Positions 1 through 6,566 are shown, numbered from the stretch's first letter. The stretch: DNA of 7,731 bases from Hyphomicrobiales bacterium (GCA_021775795.1 JAJFHB010000505.1:1-7731); one strand, 5' to 3'. Numbers and translations: made by a program. The notes: generated from the sequence alone by a model not told the origin.

Positions 1-2
1 GC

Positions 3-3000
3 CCGTTGTTTGTAACAGCAGCAACCGGGTTGTTTACCGTGCCGTTCTTCCTGTTCTCTTCTCTCGCCGGTCAGTTAGCTGACAAGTTTGAGAAGGCGTC
101 TTTGATCCGCACCATAAAACGAGCGGAAATTGGCCTCATGCTGCTCGCGGCAGCCGGCTTCTATCTTGAGAGCGCCTATTGGCTTCTGGGCGTTTTGTTT
201 CTTATGGGCACGCAATCGGCGTTCTTCGGGCCTCTCAAATACGCAATTCTTCCCCAGCACCTGACAGAAGAGGAGTTGATCGGCGGCAACGCACTCATAG
301 AGACGGGAACTTTTCTCTCCATTCTGCTCGGCACGCTTTTCGGCGGTCTTCTGGTGCTCGCCGACGCCGGGTCCGGCATCGTGAGTCTTGCTTTGATCGG
401 CCTTGCAGGGCTTGGCTATTGGACCAGCCGCTGGATCCCGCAAGCCCCGGCTTCCGATCCATCAGTTCAACTCAACCCCAACATTGTGCAAGAGACTTTC
501 GGTCTGGTGCGCAGTATCGCAGGGCGTCGCGATGTCTTCCTGTCAGTGCTTGGAATTTCCTGGTTCTGGCTGGTGGGCGTTATCTTTCTCACCCAGTTTC
601 CGACCTACGCCCGCGACGTGGTTCATGCCGATGAAAATGTCGCCAATCTCTTCATCGCTGTTTTTTCGATCGGCATTGGCGCAGGCTCACTGCTTTGTGA
701 AAAACTGCTCAAGGGTCGGGTAGCGGCAACCTACGTGCCTCTCGCAGCTATTATCATCACCATCTTTACGCTGGACCTGGTCTTTACGTCCCCGCTGAGC
801 GTCAATGCTACCGGACCCCTCGCTGACATCGGGGGCTTCTTGGACGAGCCTGCCAACTGGCGCCTGCTCGCCGATCTCTTTGGTATTTCGGTTGCCGGCG
901 GCCTTTATGTCGTGCCGCTTTTCGCCCTCGTACAACAGCGTAGTGATCCCGAGCGTCGCGCCCGCACCATTGCCGCCAACAATGTCATGAATGCGGTGTT
1001 CATGGTGGCGGCGACCGCGTTTAGTTTTGCCATGCTGGGTGCCGGCTACACCATACCGGATATCTTTCTGATCACGGCAATCGCCAACGCATGCGTTGCG
1101 GTTTACATCTGCAAGCTGCTTCCTCATGAGATCGTCAAGGCCATCGGACGCCTGTTGTTGCGGCTGTTCTACCGGGTCGAGATCCGCGGCCTGGAGAATT
1201 ACGACAAGGCCGGTCCGCGCCGCGTCATCGTCGCCAATCACACCTCCTATCTGGATGCCCCGATCCTTGGGTCATTCCTTCCTGAAACGCCTGTCTTCGG
1301 GATCAATATTCATGTGGCGCGCAAGTGGTGGGTGAAACCGGCGTTCCTGATGTTCGATCTGTTGCCCCTCGACCCCACCCGTCCGCTCGCCGTGCGCTCG
1401 CTCGTCCGCAAGGTCCGCCAGGACCGCGACTGCGTGATCTTCCCGGAGGGTCGCATAACGGTGACAGGCGCCCTCATGAAAATTTACGAAGGCCCCGCCA
1501 CCATCGCAAACCTGGCTGAAGCCACCTTGTTGCCGGTGCGCATTGATGGTGCTCATCGCAGTCATTTTTCGCGGCTGCGCGGCAAGATCCGCCTGCGCTT
1601 GTTTCCCAAGATCATTGTTACAATCCTGCCGCCCCAAAAACTTGTACCGCCTCGCGAATTGGTCGGTCGGGCCAAGCGCCAATGGGTTGGAGCACAGCTC
1701 TATGACGTCATGTCCAACATGGTTTTTGACACCAGTAATCTGGACCAGACCCTGTTCGAAAGCCTGCTGGATGCCCGCGACGTTCATGGTGGGAAGCACG
1801 CGATCATCGAGGACGTTGAACGCAACGCCATGAGCTACAATCGCCTGGTAACCGCAAGCTTCCTGCTCGGAAGCAAAATTGCGGCTAAAACGGAACATGG
1901 CGAAAACGTCGGCCTTCTCCTGCCGAATTCCGCCGGCGTGGTAGCCTCCTTTTTTGCCCTTCAGGCGCATGGGCGTGTGCCGGCCATGCTCAACTTCTCT
2001 GCCGGCCCGCGCAGTATGGTGGACGCCTGCCGGGCAGCCCAGATCAAAACAATCCTCACCTCGCGCCGCTTCATCGAACTTGGCCGTCTTCAAGAACATA
2101 TCGACGCTGCAAGCCAGGTCGCACAGGTTCTCTACCTCGAGGACATCCGTGCCACAATCACTCTGGCGGACAAGATATCGGCTCTCACCGCGCGCTTTGT
2201 TCCAAGTTTTTCATACCGGCGAAAATCTGCCGGTGCCGCCTCAGATGATGCCGCTGTCATACTCTTCACTTCCGGATCGGAAGGCACCCCGAAGGGAGTG
2301 GTCCTGAGCCATCGCAACCTTCAGGCCAATAGGCATCAGCTTAGTGCCCGCATCGATTTCAACAGCTCAGACAAGGTCTTCAACGCCCTGCCGGTGTTTC
2401 ATGCCTTTGGCCTTACCGGCGGATTGCTTCTGCCATTGTTCAACGGTGTTGCGAGTTTCCTCTATCCATCACCCCTGCACTACCGGATCGTGCCCGAACT
2501 TGTGTATGGCACCGATTCCACGATCATGTTCGGCACGGATACGTTCCTGGCAGGCTATGCCCGCAGCGCCCACCCTTATGACTTTTACAGCATCCGCTAT
2601 GTTTTCGCCGGAGCTGAGCGCCTCAAACCGGAAACCCGCAGTGTCTGGGCAGAAAAGTTTGGCGTCCGCATTCTGGAAGGCTATGGGGCTACAGAGACCG
2701 CGCCCGCGATTGCCATAAACACCCCCATGCAGACGCGCCCGGGCACAGTCGGCCGACTGCTTCCCGGCATCGAACACCGGCTTCTGCCTGTTGAAGGCAT
2801 CGACAACGGCGCCCGCCTTCTGGTTAAAGGCCCCAACGTGATGAAAGGTTATCTCAAGGTGGAACGCCCCGGCGTACTGGAGGCGCCGGAGGATGATTGG
2901 TATGACACTGGCGATATTGTTTCCATCGACGATCAGGGCTTTGTAACCATTGAAGGACGGGCCAAGAGGTTTGCCAAAATTGCCGGCGAAATGGTCTCCC

Positions 3001-3269
3001 TCACCGCCAGCGAAGCCCTGGCTTCATCTGTTTGGCCCAAACACGGGCACGCGGTTGTGGCAGTGCCGGATCCGCGGCGTGGTGAGCAACTGGTCCTCCT
3101 GACGGAAGTCCCTGACGCCACTCGTGATGCAATGCTCGACCATGCAAAACAAAACGGCATAGCTGAGCTTACAGTTCCCAAGCGCATTACATCGCTCGCC
3201 TCGATCCCTGTGCTTGGCAGCGGCAAAACAGATTATGTAAAAGCCCTCGAGATCGCATTGGGCGATTAA
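3..3269 (+). CDS. aas: Fused lysophospholipid transporter / acyltransferase / acyl-ACP synthetase (LplT-Aas type), 5' partial
   Basis: This inner-membrane protein should import lysophospholipids and re-acylate them. Residues are numbered from the TTG at 6; the frame is open to the window edge, so the true start and about 45 residues (TM1) are missing. Residues 1-375 are an MFS transporter, with the loop 2-3 signature GQLADKFEK at 22-30. Residues about 385-580 are a PlsC-like acyltransferase with HX4D (His412-Asp417) and FPEGR (479-483). Residues about 590-1087 are an AMP-forming acyl-ACP synthetase: P-loop TSGSEGTPKG (755-764), GYGATE (892-897), YDTGD (966-970), an Aas-like GRAKRFAKIAGEMVSL (984-999) and the C-terminal Lys1074 in LGSGKTDY. 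In E. coli LplT and Aas are separate neighbouring proteins; here they are one chain, an arrangement known in other proteobacteria. All visible catalytic motifs are intact. The stop TAA at 3267-3269 lies 25 bp before a hairpin. Function is inferred from motifs. Confidence 0.93.
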   Translation, partial: PLFVTAATGLFTVPFFLFSSLAGQLADKFEKASLIRTIKRAEIGLMLLAAAGFYLESAYWLLGVLFLMGTQSAFFGPLKYAILPQHLTEEELIGGNALIETGTFLSILLGTLFGGLLVLADAGSGIVSLALIGLAGLGYWTSRWIPQAPASDPSVQLNPNIVQETFGLVRSIAGRRDVFLSVLGISWFWLVGVIFLTQFPTYARDVVHADENVANLFIAVFSIGIGAGSLLCEKLLKGRVAATYVPLAAIIITIFTLDLVFTSPLSVNATGPLADIGGFLDEPANWRLLADLFGISVAGGLYVVPLFALVQQRSDPERRARTIAANNVMNAVFMVAATAFSFAMLGAGYTIPDIFLITAIANACVAVYICKLLPHEIVKAIGRLLLRLFYRVEIRGLENYDKAGPRRVIVANHTSYLDAPILGSFLPETPVFGINIHVARKWWVKPAFLMFDLLPLDPTRPLAVRSLVRKVRQDRDCVIFPEGRITVTGALMKIYEGPATIANLAEATLLPVRIDGAHRSHFSRLRGKIRLRLFPKIIVTILPPQKLVPPRELVGRAKRQWVGAQLYDVMSNMVFDTSNLDQTLFESLLDARDVHGGKHAIIEDVERNAMSYNRLVTASFLLGSKIAAKTEHGENVGLLLPNSAGVVASFFALQAHGRVPAMLNFSAGPRSMVDACRAAQIKTILTSRRFIELGRLQEHIDAASQVAQVLYLEDIRATITLADKISALTARFVPSFSYRRKSAGAASDDAAVILFTSGSEGTPKGVVLSHRNLQANRHQLSARIDFNSSDKVFNALPVFHAFGLTGGLLLPLFNGVASFLYPSPLHYRIVPELVYGTDSTIMFGTDTFLAGYARSAHPYDFYSIRYVFAGAERLKPETRSVWAEKFGVRILEGYGATETAPAIAINTPMQTRPGTVGRLLPGIEHRLLPVEGIDNGARLLVKGPNVMKGYLKVERPGVLEAPEDDWYDTGDIVSIDDQGFVTIEGRAKRFAKIAGEMVSLTASEALASSVWPKHGHAVVAVPDPRRGEQLVLLTEVPDATRDAMLDHAKQNGIAELTVPKRITSLASIPVLGSGKTDYVKALEIALGD

Positions 3270-3288
3270 CAGGGAGCGGCACCTCAAG

Positions 3289-3322
3289 AAAAAAACCGGC
3301 CTGCAGTTGCCTGCGGGCCGGT
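3289..3322 (-). terminator. Rho-independent terminator of the small exported-protein gene, possibly bidirectional
   Basis: ACCGGCC-T-GCAG (3295-3306) pairs with CTGC-G-GGCCGGT (3311-3322). This gives a 12-bp stem with one G-U type pair and a TTGC loop. On the - strand the stem runs directly into a T-run (3295-3289), then C and two more Ts, which is the classical intrinsic terminator layout. It lies 79 bp beyond the stop of the - strand gene at 3402. On the + strand only a weak CATTT follows, so termination of the + strand gene by the same hairpin is possible but less efficient. Confidence 0.85.
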
Positions 3323-3401
3323 CATTTCAACACATCGGCAGTCTTGTCGCTGCCTTCGCTTTCTGTGTCAGGACGTTTCCTCGTATGCGCTTCCACGCCG
3401 C

Positions 3402-3800
3402 TTAAATGGCGTAGTAGTTATACTCGGTGTAGTAGCAGAAATCGACGGCCCAATCTTCGGCAACTTCGCCGTTGGCGAACTCGGCGCGAATGTCGTACTC
3501 GCACATTTCCGAGAAATCATAGACATCGACGGTAATCTGCTCACCGGGGTTCAGAGTTTCGTGCAGAAGGCTTTCACCCCAATATTCTTCATTGATGTTG
3601 GTGACATAGAGATCAACAATCGGAACACCGTAATCGTTGGTGAAAAGCACATCCAGGATCGTTTCCTGTTCCTGAGCCGACTGGCCAAACGGGTTGGGTG
3701 TTGGGGAAAGTTTGCTCTCTGCAAGGGCGGCGCCGGATACGGCGGTCAGGGCAACTGCGCCGATCAGTGTGGCGCGGATCATCTTTGAAATGCTGAACAT
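3402..3800 (-). CDS. Small exported acidic protein of unknown function
   Basis: This 132-residue protein has no function I can name. It begins with a clear Sec signal peptide: Lys/Arg near residues 6-9, a hydrophobic core at 10-24, and an AxA cleavage site, Ala-Leu-Ala27 before Glu28. The mature part is about 105 residues and very acidic. It has a predicted beta-rich core (about 48-122: ILDVLFTNDYG, IVDLYVTNI, WGESLL, GEQITVDVYD, CEYDIRAEFANGE), two cysteines (Cys100, Cys122) that could form one disulfide in the periplasm, and a tyrosine-rich tail, CYYTEYNYYAI. The spacing N-x2-G, LYV, WGE-x-LL, C-x-YDI and a late Cys resembles small uncharacterised secreted domains I recall from other bacteria; this is from memory. 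The ATG at 3800 is preferred over in-frame upstream starts because AGAGAGGAA lies just before it and the signal peptide starts there. It appears monocistronic, with its own terminator and a dyad-containing upstream region. Confidence 0.85.
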   Translation of the reverse strand: MFSISKMIRATLIGAVALTAVSGAALAESKLSPTPNPFGQSAQEQETILDVLFTNDYGVPIVDLYVTNINEEYWGESLLHETLNPGEQITVDVYDFSEMCEYDIRAEFANGEVAEDWAVDFCYYTEYNYYAI

Positions 3801-3880
3801 TGTAGCTTCCTCTCTCTTGGTTGAGGCGGCCTCTGTCCGCCTTCGATACCCAATAGATAAGAGCGTGTTCCATGCTTTAG

Positions 3881-3896
3881 TGTGACTAGTGTCACA
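3881..3896. promoter_or_regulatory. CRP/FNR-superfamily type operator dyad
   Basis: TGTGACTAGTGTCACA has perfect 6-bp arms (TGTGAC/GTCACA) and is an exact match to the CRP core TGTGA-N6-TCACA known from gammaproteobacteria. It lies 81-96 bp upstream of the exported-protein start codon. Its centre (3888.5) would be at -41.5 of a start site near 3847 if TATCTA (3859-3854, - strand) is the -10; that hexamer is only a poor match. With the better -10 TATAAG (3908-3903, - strand) the dyad would instead sit at the transcription start and repress. Which regulator binds in this organism is unknown. Confidence 0.5.
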
Positions 3897-3910
3897 AATA
3901 CACTTATAAT
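3882..3910 (+). promoter_or_regulatory. Possible sigma70 promoter elements around TATAAT
   Basis: On the + strand TATAAT (3905-3910) is a perfect -10 and lies 17 bp after GTGACT (3882-3887), a 4/6 match to -35. It would fire away from the exported-protein gene and antisense to the end of the oxygenase operon, with no + strand gene behind it. Read on the - strand, the same bases give TATAAG (3908-3903), a usable -10 for the exported-protein gene with a weak -35. The motif is clear, but its direction of use is not. Confidence 0.25.
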
Positions 3911-3923
3911 TCGAACAAACCGT

Positions 3924-4000
3924 CCTCACACCGCATAAGCCATTGAAAAACAGCCACCTTTCCTCACACAAATTCACTCACATTGCCGCTAACTGTGAGG
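3924..4000. repeat. CCTCACA / TGTGAGG short repeats
   Basis: CCTCACA occurs at 3924-3930 and 3962-3968 and its inverted copy TGTGAGG at 3994-4000. A further CACTCACA lies at 3975-3982. All share the TCACA/TGTGA pentamer with the nearby dyad, giving six pentamers between 3881 and 3998. They may be weak regulator half-sites or chance similarity. Confidence 0.4.
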
Positions 4001-4104
4001 TTTCAGCTGGTTGCCGATGTCGAAAATGGCGAAAAACCGGGCCCTGACCTGGATAACAACACCCTGATCTGCTGTTAAGTCACTTCATGAGCAATTGGAA
4101 CGGT

Positions 4105-4359
4105 TCAGGCTCGACCATACTCTTGCAGTCGTTGCTCAAAATCGCGAGCTGCAGGCAAACCCGCTTCAAGCGCGAAGATGAAGGCGTGGGTCAGGAAAAA
4201 ACACGCCCTGTCCGTCTCACCTTCTTCTTCTGCGAGATTTGCAGCTTCTGCATAGAGCGTCGACAACAGCACGCCGTCTTCAACGGCATGCGCTTCAAGC
4301 AGGCGTTGCTCCAATGCCTCAGCCTTTGAACTGTGTTGCGATCCAGCGGTGGAACTCAT
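4105..4359 (-). CDS. Small TPR-like helical protein, last gene of the oxygenase operon
   Basis: This 84-residue protein is not one I recognise. After a polar N-terminus (MSSTAGSQHSSK) it is almost wholly helical and Leu/Ala/Glu-rich. The stretch LYAEAANLAEEEGETDRACFFLTHAFIFALEAGLP (about 35-69) has the small-residue and turn pattern of a tetratricopeptide hairpin: helix, Gly-containing turn, Ala/Phe-rich second helix ending in Gly-Leu-Pro. This suggests a protein-binding or scaffold role rather than catalysis. There is no signal peptide and no long membrane segment. The start overlaps the oxygenase gene by 41 nt, so translation may be coupled to it. An alternative ATG at 4398 would add 13 residues and lengthen the overlap to 80 nt; I prefer 4359 because GGAC lies about 10 nt upstream and the extension is unlike the rest, but the choice is uncertain. 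Function in the pathway is unknown. Confidence 0.68.
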   Translation of the reverse strand: MSSTAGSQHSSKAEALEQRLLEAHAVEDGVLLSTLYAEAANLAEEEGETDRACFFLTHAFIFALEAGLPAARDFEQRLQEYGRA

Positions 4360-5521
4360 GTGTCGGCCCGTCCATTGCAGGAGAGAAAGTACCGCCATCA
4401 AATTTTACACCGTGCCGGCCCCGTTGCATGCCTTCGACAGATTCAACATCCTCTTCGAAAACACCGCGCCACAATGCAGTGTTGCGGGCGCGCAGCTCTC
4501 CTTTCTCAGGGCCGGTATCTTCTTCCTGAGCATAATAGATTTCAACGCGCTCAGACGTGCTCTCGGGCCCATTCGCTTCAAGAATAATCGTGAAGGCATG
4601 GTCACCATGCACACCAAACAAAACATTTGGATAGAAAGCCAGATACTCCGCCGCCAGGTCCCATTTTTTGGAAAGCCCCTCGAAACGTCCAAAACTTGAG
4701 CCATCTTCATCAAGCATCGGATTATATACATGGGTACCCTGGCCCGAGTAAGACAGCGGCTGCACAATATCGTAATGATCCTCAAGCCGGGAATAGCTTG
4801 CCAGACCGGGATGAACCCAGGGCACGTGATAGCTTTCGCAGTAGTTTTCGACCGCCAGTTTCCAGTTGCAGTTAACCTCGAGCACGAAGGAAGAATCTGC
4901 ACCAGCATGAAACAGAGGCTTCTCAAACTCCTTCCAGCGTTCGCGGGCTGACGCTGAATATTCCTCAAACGGCATGGCGTCGCCGGAAACATTTACGAAA
5001 ATCACGTCACGCCAGACATGCGCACGAATCTCGTAAAGCCCAAGTTGTGAGCGATCCATATCAGGATGTGTATTGTTTCCCGGCCCACCCACGTGTGGTG
5101 TTGCTTTCAGCGAGCCGTCCAGATCGTAACACCAGGAATGATAAGGACAGCGAATCGCACCCTTAATCTTGCCCGGCTGGTCGATCAGGATCATGCCCCG
5201 ATGGCGGCAGGTGTTCTGGTAAACCCGCACTGTACCAGCCTTATCCCGCACAGCGAACAGCGGCAATCCGAGGTAGGTGAAAGGCTTTACATCTCCGGGT
5301 TCAGGAATGTCCTTGGCAAAGCCGAGACCCGCCCAGTTGGCAAAAAACACCGCCCGCTTCTCCGCCTCGTGGAGGTCCGTGTCCGTGTAATACGCATTGG
5401 AAAGTCCGCGCGCTTTGACGATTGGTTGCAGCACAAGGTCGAGTTCGCTTTGCATCATGTCTTCAATTCCCCATGGAAGACCCACATCTCCGGTCGCTTT
5501 GTATTTCATCTTGATAGCCAT
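4319..5521 (-). CDS. Rieske non-haem iron oxygenase, alpha subunit (quaternary-amine oxygenase-like)
   Basis: This 400-residue enzyme should use O2 and electrons from a separate reductase to hydroxylate or N/O-dealkylate a small substrate in the cytoplasm. The Rieske [2Fe-2S] domain (about 55-175) has CRH (Cys105, His107) and CPYH (Cys125, His128). The catalytic domain has NWKLAVENYCESYHVPWVH, with mononuclear-iron ligands His232 and His237, and a third ligand, probably Asp358, in EEDVESVEGMQRG. Three residues before His232, where ring-hydroxylating dioxygenases carry the bridging Asp, this protein has Glu229; carnitine monooxygenase CntA and the ECYH motif of glycine betaine oxygenase GbcA show the same. 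This favours an N-methyl/quaternary-amine-type substrate but does not prove it. Length fits the family. No beta subunit, ferredoxin or reductase is encoded here. It follows the LysR gene by 43 bp, and the ATG at 5521 has no strong Shine-Dalgarno sequence; Met5 or Met22 are possible starts. Confidence 0.92.
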   Translation of the reverse strand: MAIKMKYKATGDVGLPWGIEDMMQSELDLVLQPIVKARGLSNAYYTDTDLHEAEKRAVFFANWAGLGFAKDIPEPGDVKPFTYLGLPLFAVRDKAGTVRVYQNTCRHRGMILIDQPGKIKGAIRCPYHSWCYDLDGSLKATPHVGGPGNNTHPDMDRSQLGLYEIRAHVWRDVIFVNVSGDAMPFEEYSASARERWKEFEKPLFHAGADSSFVLEVNCNWKLAVENYCESYHVPWVHPGLASYSRLEDHYDIVQPLSYSGQGTHVYNPMLDEDGSSFGRFEGLSKKWDLAAEYLAFYPNVLFGVHGDHAFTIILEANGPESTSERVEIYYAQEEDTGPEKGELRARNTALWRGVFEEDVESVEGMQRGRHGVKFDGGTFSPAMDGPTHEFHRWIATQFKG

Positions 5522-5551
5522 CGCCGATCAAGCCGAATTCGTCGACGCTTG

Positions 5552-5570
5552 AGTTGATCTGAACTCAACT
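5552..5570. promoter_or_regulatory. Candidate LysR-type operator upstream of the oxygenase gene
   Basis: AGTTGA (5552-5557) and TCAACT (5565-5570) are perfect inverted arms around a 7-bp centre. They contain GTTG-N9-CAAC and the T-N11-A core expected of LysR-family sites. The dyad spans the LysR stop codon and ends 30 bp before the oxygenase ATG. It matches the dyad at 6567-6585 in arm sequence, spacing and 12 of 19 positions. An overlapping direct repeat, CTGAACT (5559-5565 and 5569-5575), recurs at a 10-bp period. No good -35/-10 pair is visible between dyad and ATG, so it may act within a read-through transcript or as a repressor site. Confidence 0.5.
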
Positions 5571-6476
5571 GAACTGTGCAGGACCTGCTTCCTCTACCAG
5601 CCAGTTCATCAACGTCTGTGACGGCGCCGACAATCCGCGCGCCGCGTTCCATGTCACGTAAAAACTGCCAGGGGCTTTGATTTCGATTTCTGTCAATCGC
5701 TGTAACTTGCCGCTTCGCAATAACGGGGTCACCTGCTGTTCCCATCCCAGCGCCACACCTTGCCCGTCCTGGGCCGCCTGCAGAATGACAGCATAATTGT
5801 TGAAACGCCGGCCACGCAGGGGTCCGTGGTGGATGCCGGCGAGGGCCAGCCATTGCTCCCAGGTTGTCCAGCCTGCATCAACGCCTTCAAGAAGCAGAAG
5901 CGGCAAGTCTGGCAGCGCCTCGGCTTCAAGTCCGCCATGGCTGTTGGCAAACTCGGCACTGCAGACGGGGAAGATGCGATCATCGGACAGAAATACACTG
6001 TCATCTTCGCTCCAAGCACCGGTCCCATACCGTACCCGCAGATCCACATCCGGCCGTCTCAGGTCATTCTCATTGTCTGAGATGATGTGATTGAGCATAA
6101 TATCCGGGTATTCTCGCCAGAATTTGCCAAGCCGTGGCATCAGCCAGAGAGTGGCGAAAGCGGTGGTCGTCGCAATCGTCACATGGGTCTCCATGTTACG
6201 GCTTCTGATCCGGTCCATGACCTGGGCTGTCTGGCCGAAACTTCGGGACAGCACCGCATAAAGGTCTTCGGCTTCCGGGGTCAGTTCAACGCCGCGATGA
6301 ACCCGCGTAAAAAGCGGCGAGCCAAGTTCCAGTTCCAATTGCTTGATCTGGCGGCTGACAGCACCCGGCGTCACATTCAACTCAGCCGCGGCGAACTTGA
6401 AGCTCACATGGCGGGCGGCGGCTTCAAACACCGCAAGCATGGTGAGTGGGGGCAGGTTGTAAAACCGACGTGCCAT
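5565..6476 (-). CDS. LysR-family transcriptional regulator, GcvA-like
   Basis: This 303-residue DNA-binding protein has the usual LysR length and layout. The winged helix-turn-helix fills about residues 9-68: LPPLTMLAVFEAAARHVSFKFAAAELNVTPGAVSRQIKQLE, then LGSPLFTR and LTPEAEDL. A linker helix follows, then a periplasmic-binding-protein-like effector domain from about 93 to 297. The N-terminal RRFYNLPPL.ML.VFEAAARH and the late AAQDGQGVALGW segment are typical of the GcvA/AmpR/TrpI branch, which often senses small amino-acid-like ligands; the ligand here is unknown. The ATG at 6476 matches the normal LysR N-terminus, although the upstream AAAAAGA is a weak ribosome binding site. It is transcribed away from the amidase gene and towards the oxygenase gene, with a 43-bp gap to the latter. 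This arrangement suggests that it regulates both and probably itself. Confidence 0.93.
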   Translation of the reverse strand: MARRFYNLPPLTMLAVFEAAARHVSFKFAAAELNVTPGAVSRQIKQLELELGSPLFTRVHRGVELTPEAEDLYAVLSRSFGQTAQVMDRIRSRNMETHVTIATTTAFATLWLMPRLGKFWREYPDIMLNHIISDNENDLRRPDVDLRVRYGTGAWSEDDSVFLSDDRIFPVCSAEFANSHGGLEAEALPDLPLLLLEGVDAGWTTWEQWLALAGIHHGPLRGRRFNNYAVILQAAQDGQGVALGWEQQVTPLLRSGKLQRLTEIEIKAPGSFYVTWNAARGLSAPSQTLMNWLVEEAGPAQFS

Positions 6477-6504
6477 TCTTTTTGCGCTGTTCTTTCACGG
6501 CACC

Positions 6505-6518
6505 TGTTGTTCTCAACA
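6505..6518. promoter_or_regulatory. Short dyad TGTTG-N4-CAACA near the LysR start
   Basis: TGTTG (6505-6509) and CAACA (6514-6518) form a perfect 5-bp inverted repeat, 28 bp upstream of the LysR ATG. It shares the GTTG/CAAC arm bases with the two longer dyads but has a shorter spacer. Its centre is about 64 bp (near six helical turns) from that of the 6567-6585 dyad. It could be a secondary LysR contact site for autoregulation; support is weak. Confidence 0.25.
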
Positions 6519-6566
6519 TGACGGTGACACGATGGAACCGGCCGTGCAATCAATTCAGCCGCGCTT

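Larger units (their letters stand above)
3801..4104. other. Non-coding region upstream of the exported-protein gene
   Basis: About 300 bp separate the end of the TPR-like gene from the start of the exported-protein gene, both on the - strand. I find no convincing gene here; extending the exported-protein frame leftwards gives a Cys-rich sequence with no ribosome binding site. The stretch holds the CRP-type dyad at 3881-3896, an AT-rich TATAAT/TATAAG element at 3903-3910 and several TCACA-type repeats from 3924 to 4000. The part from 4001 to 4104 shows nothing recognisable and no good terminator for the upstream operon. Confidence 0.6.

Noticed and set aside
687..1241. A 184-codon open frame on the - strand opposite the MFS domain.
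   Set aside because: Its composition is low in hydrophobic core segments, it has no family resemblance and no ribosome binding site, and it is antisense to clear transporter helices.
1272..2099. A long open frame on the - strand inside the transporter-synthetase gene (275 codons).
   Set aside because: It lies wholly opposite a motif-rich coding frame, has no recognisable domain and is explained as a shadow of GC-rich codon usage.
3336..3353. A second hairpin, GGCAG...CTGCC, between the convergent genes.
   Set aside because: The stem is only 5 bp with an 8-nt loop and no T-run follows; the adjacent 12-bp stem explains termination better.
3402..3977. A longer version of the exported protein starting at 3977 (191 residues).
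   Set aside because: The extra 59 residues have no ribosome binding site, cover the dyad and promoter-like elements, and would bury an obvious signal peptide inside the protein.
4010..4070. A possible terminator for the oxygenase operon around GGGCCCGGTTTTT on the - strand.
   Set aside because: Only GGGCCC is self-complementary; no stable stem precedes the T-run, so I do not call it.
4319..5521. Assignment of the oxygenase to a specific enzyme such as GbcA, CntA or choline monooxygenase.
   Set aside because: The active-site Glu fits this group, but the remaining motif (CESYHVPWVHPGL) differs from those I recall and no reductase gene is present to support a specific name.
5066..5557. A 163-codon + strand frame opposite the Rieske domain.
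   Set aside because: It is antisense to the conserved iron-sulfur motifs and has no domain or plausible start signal.
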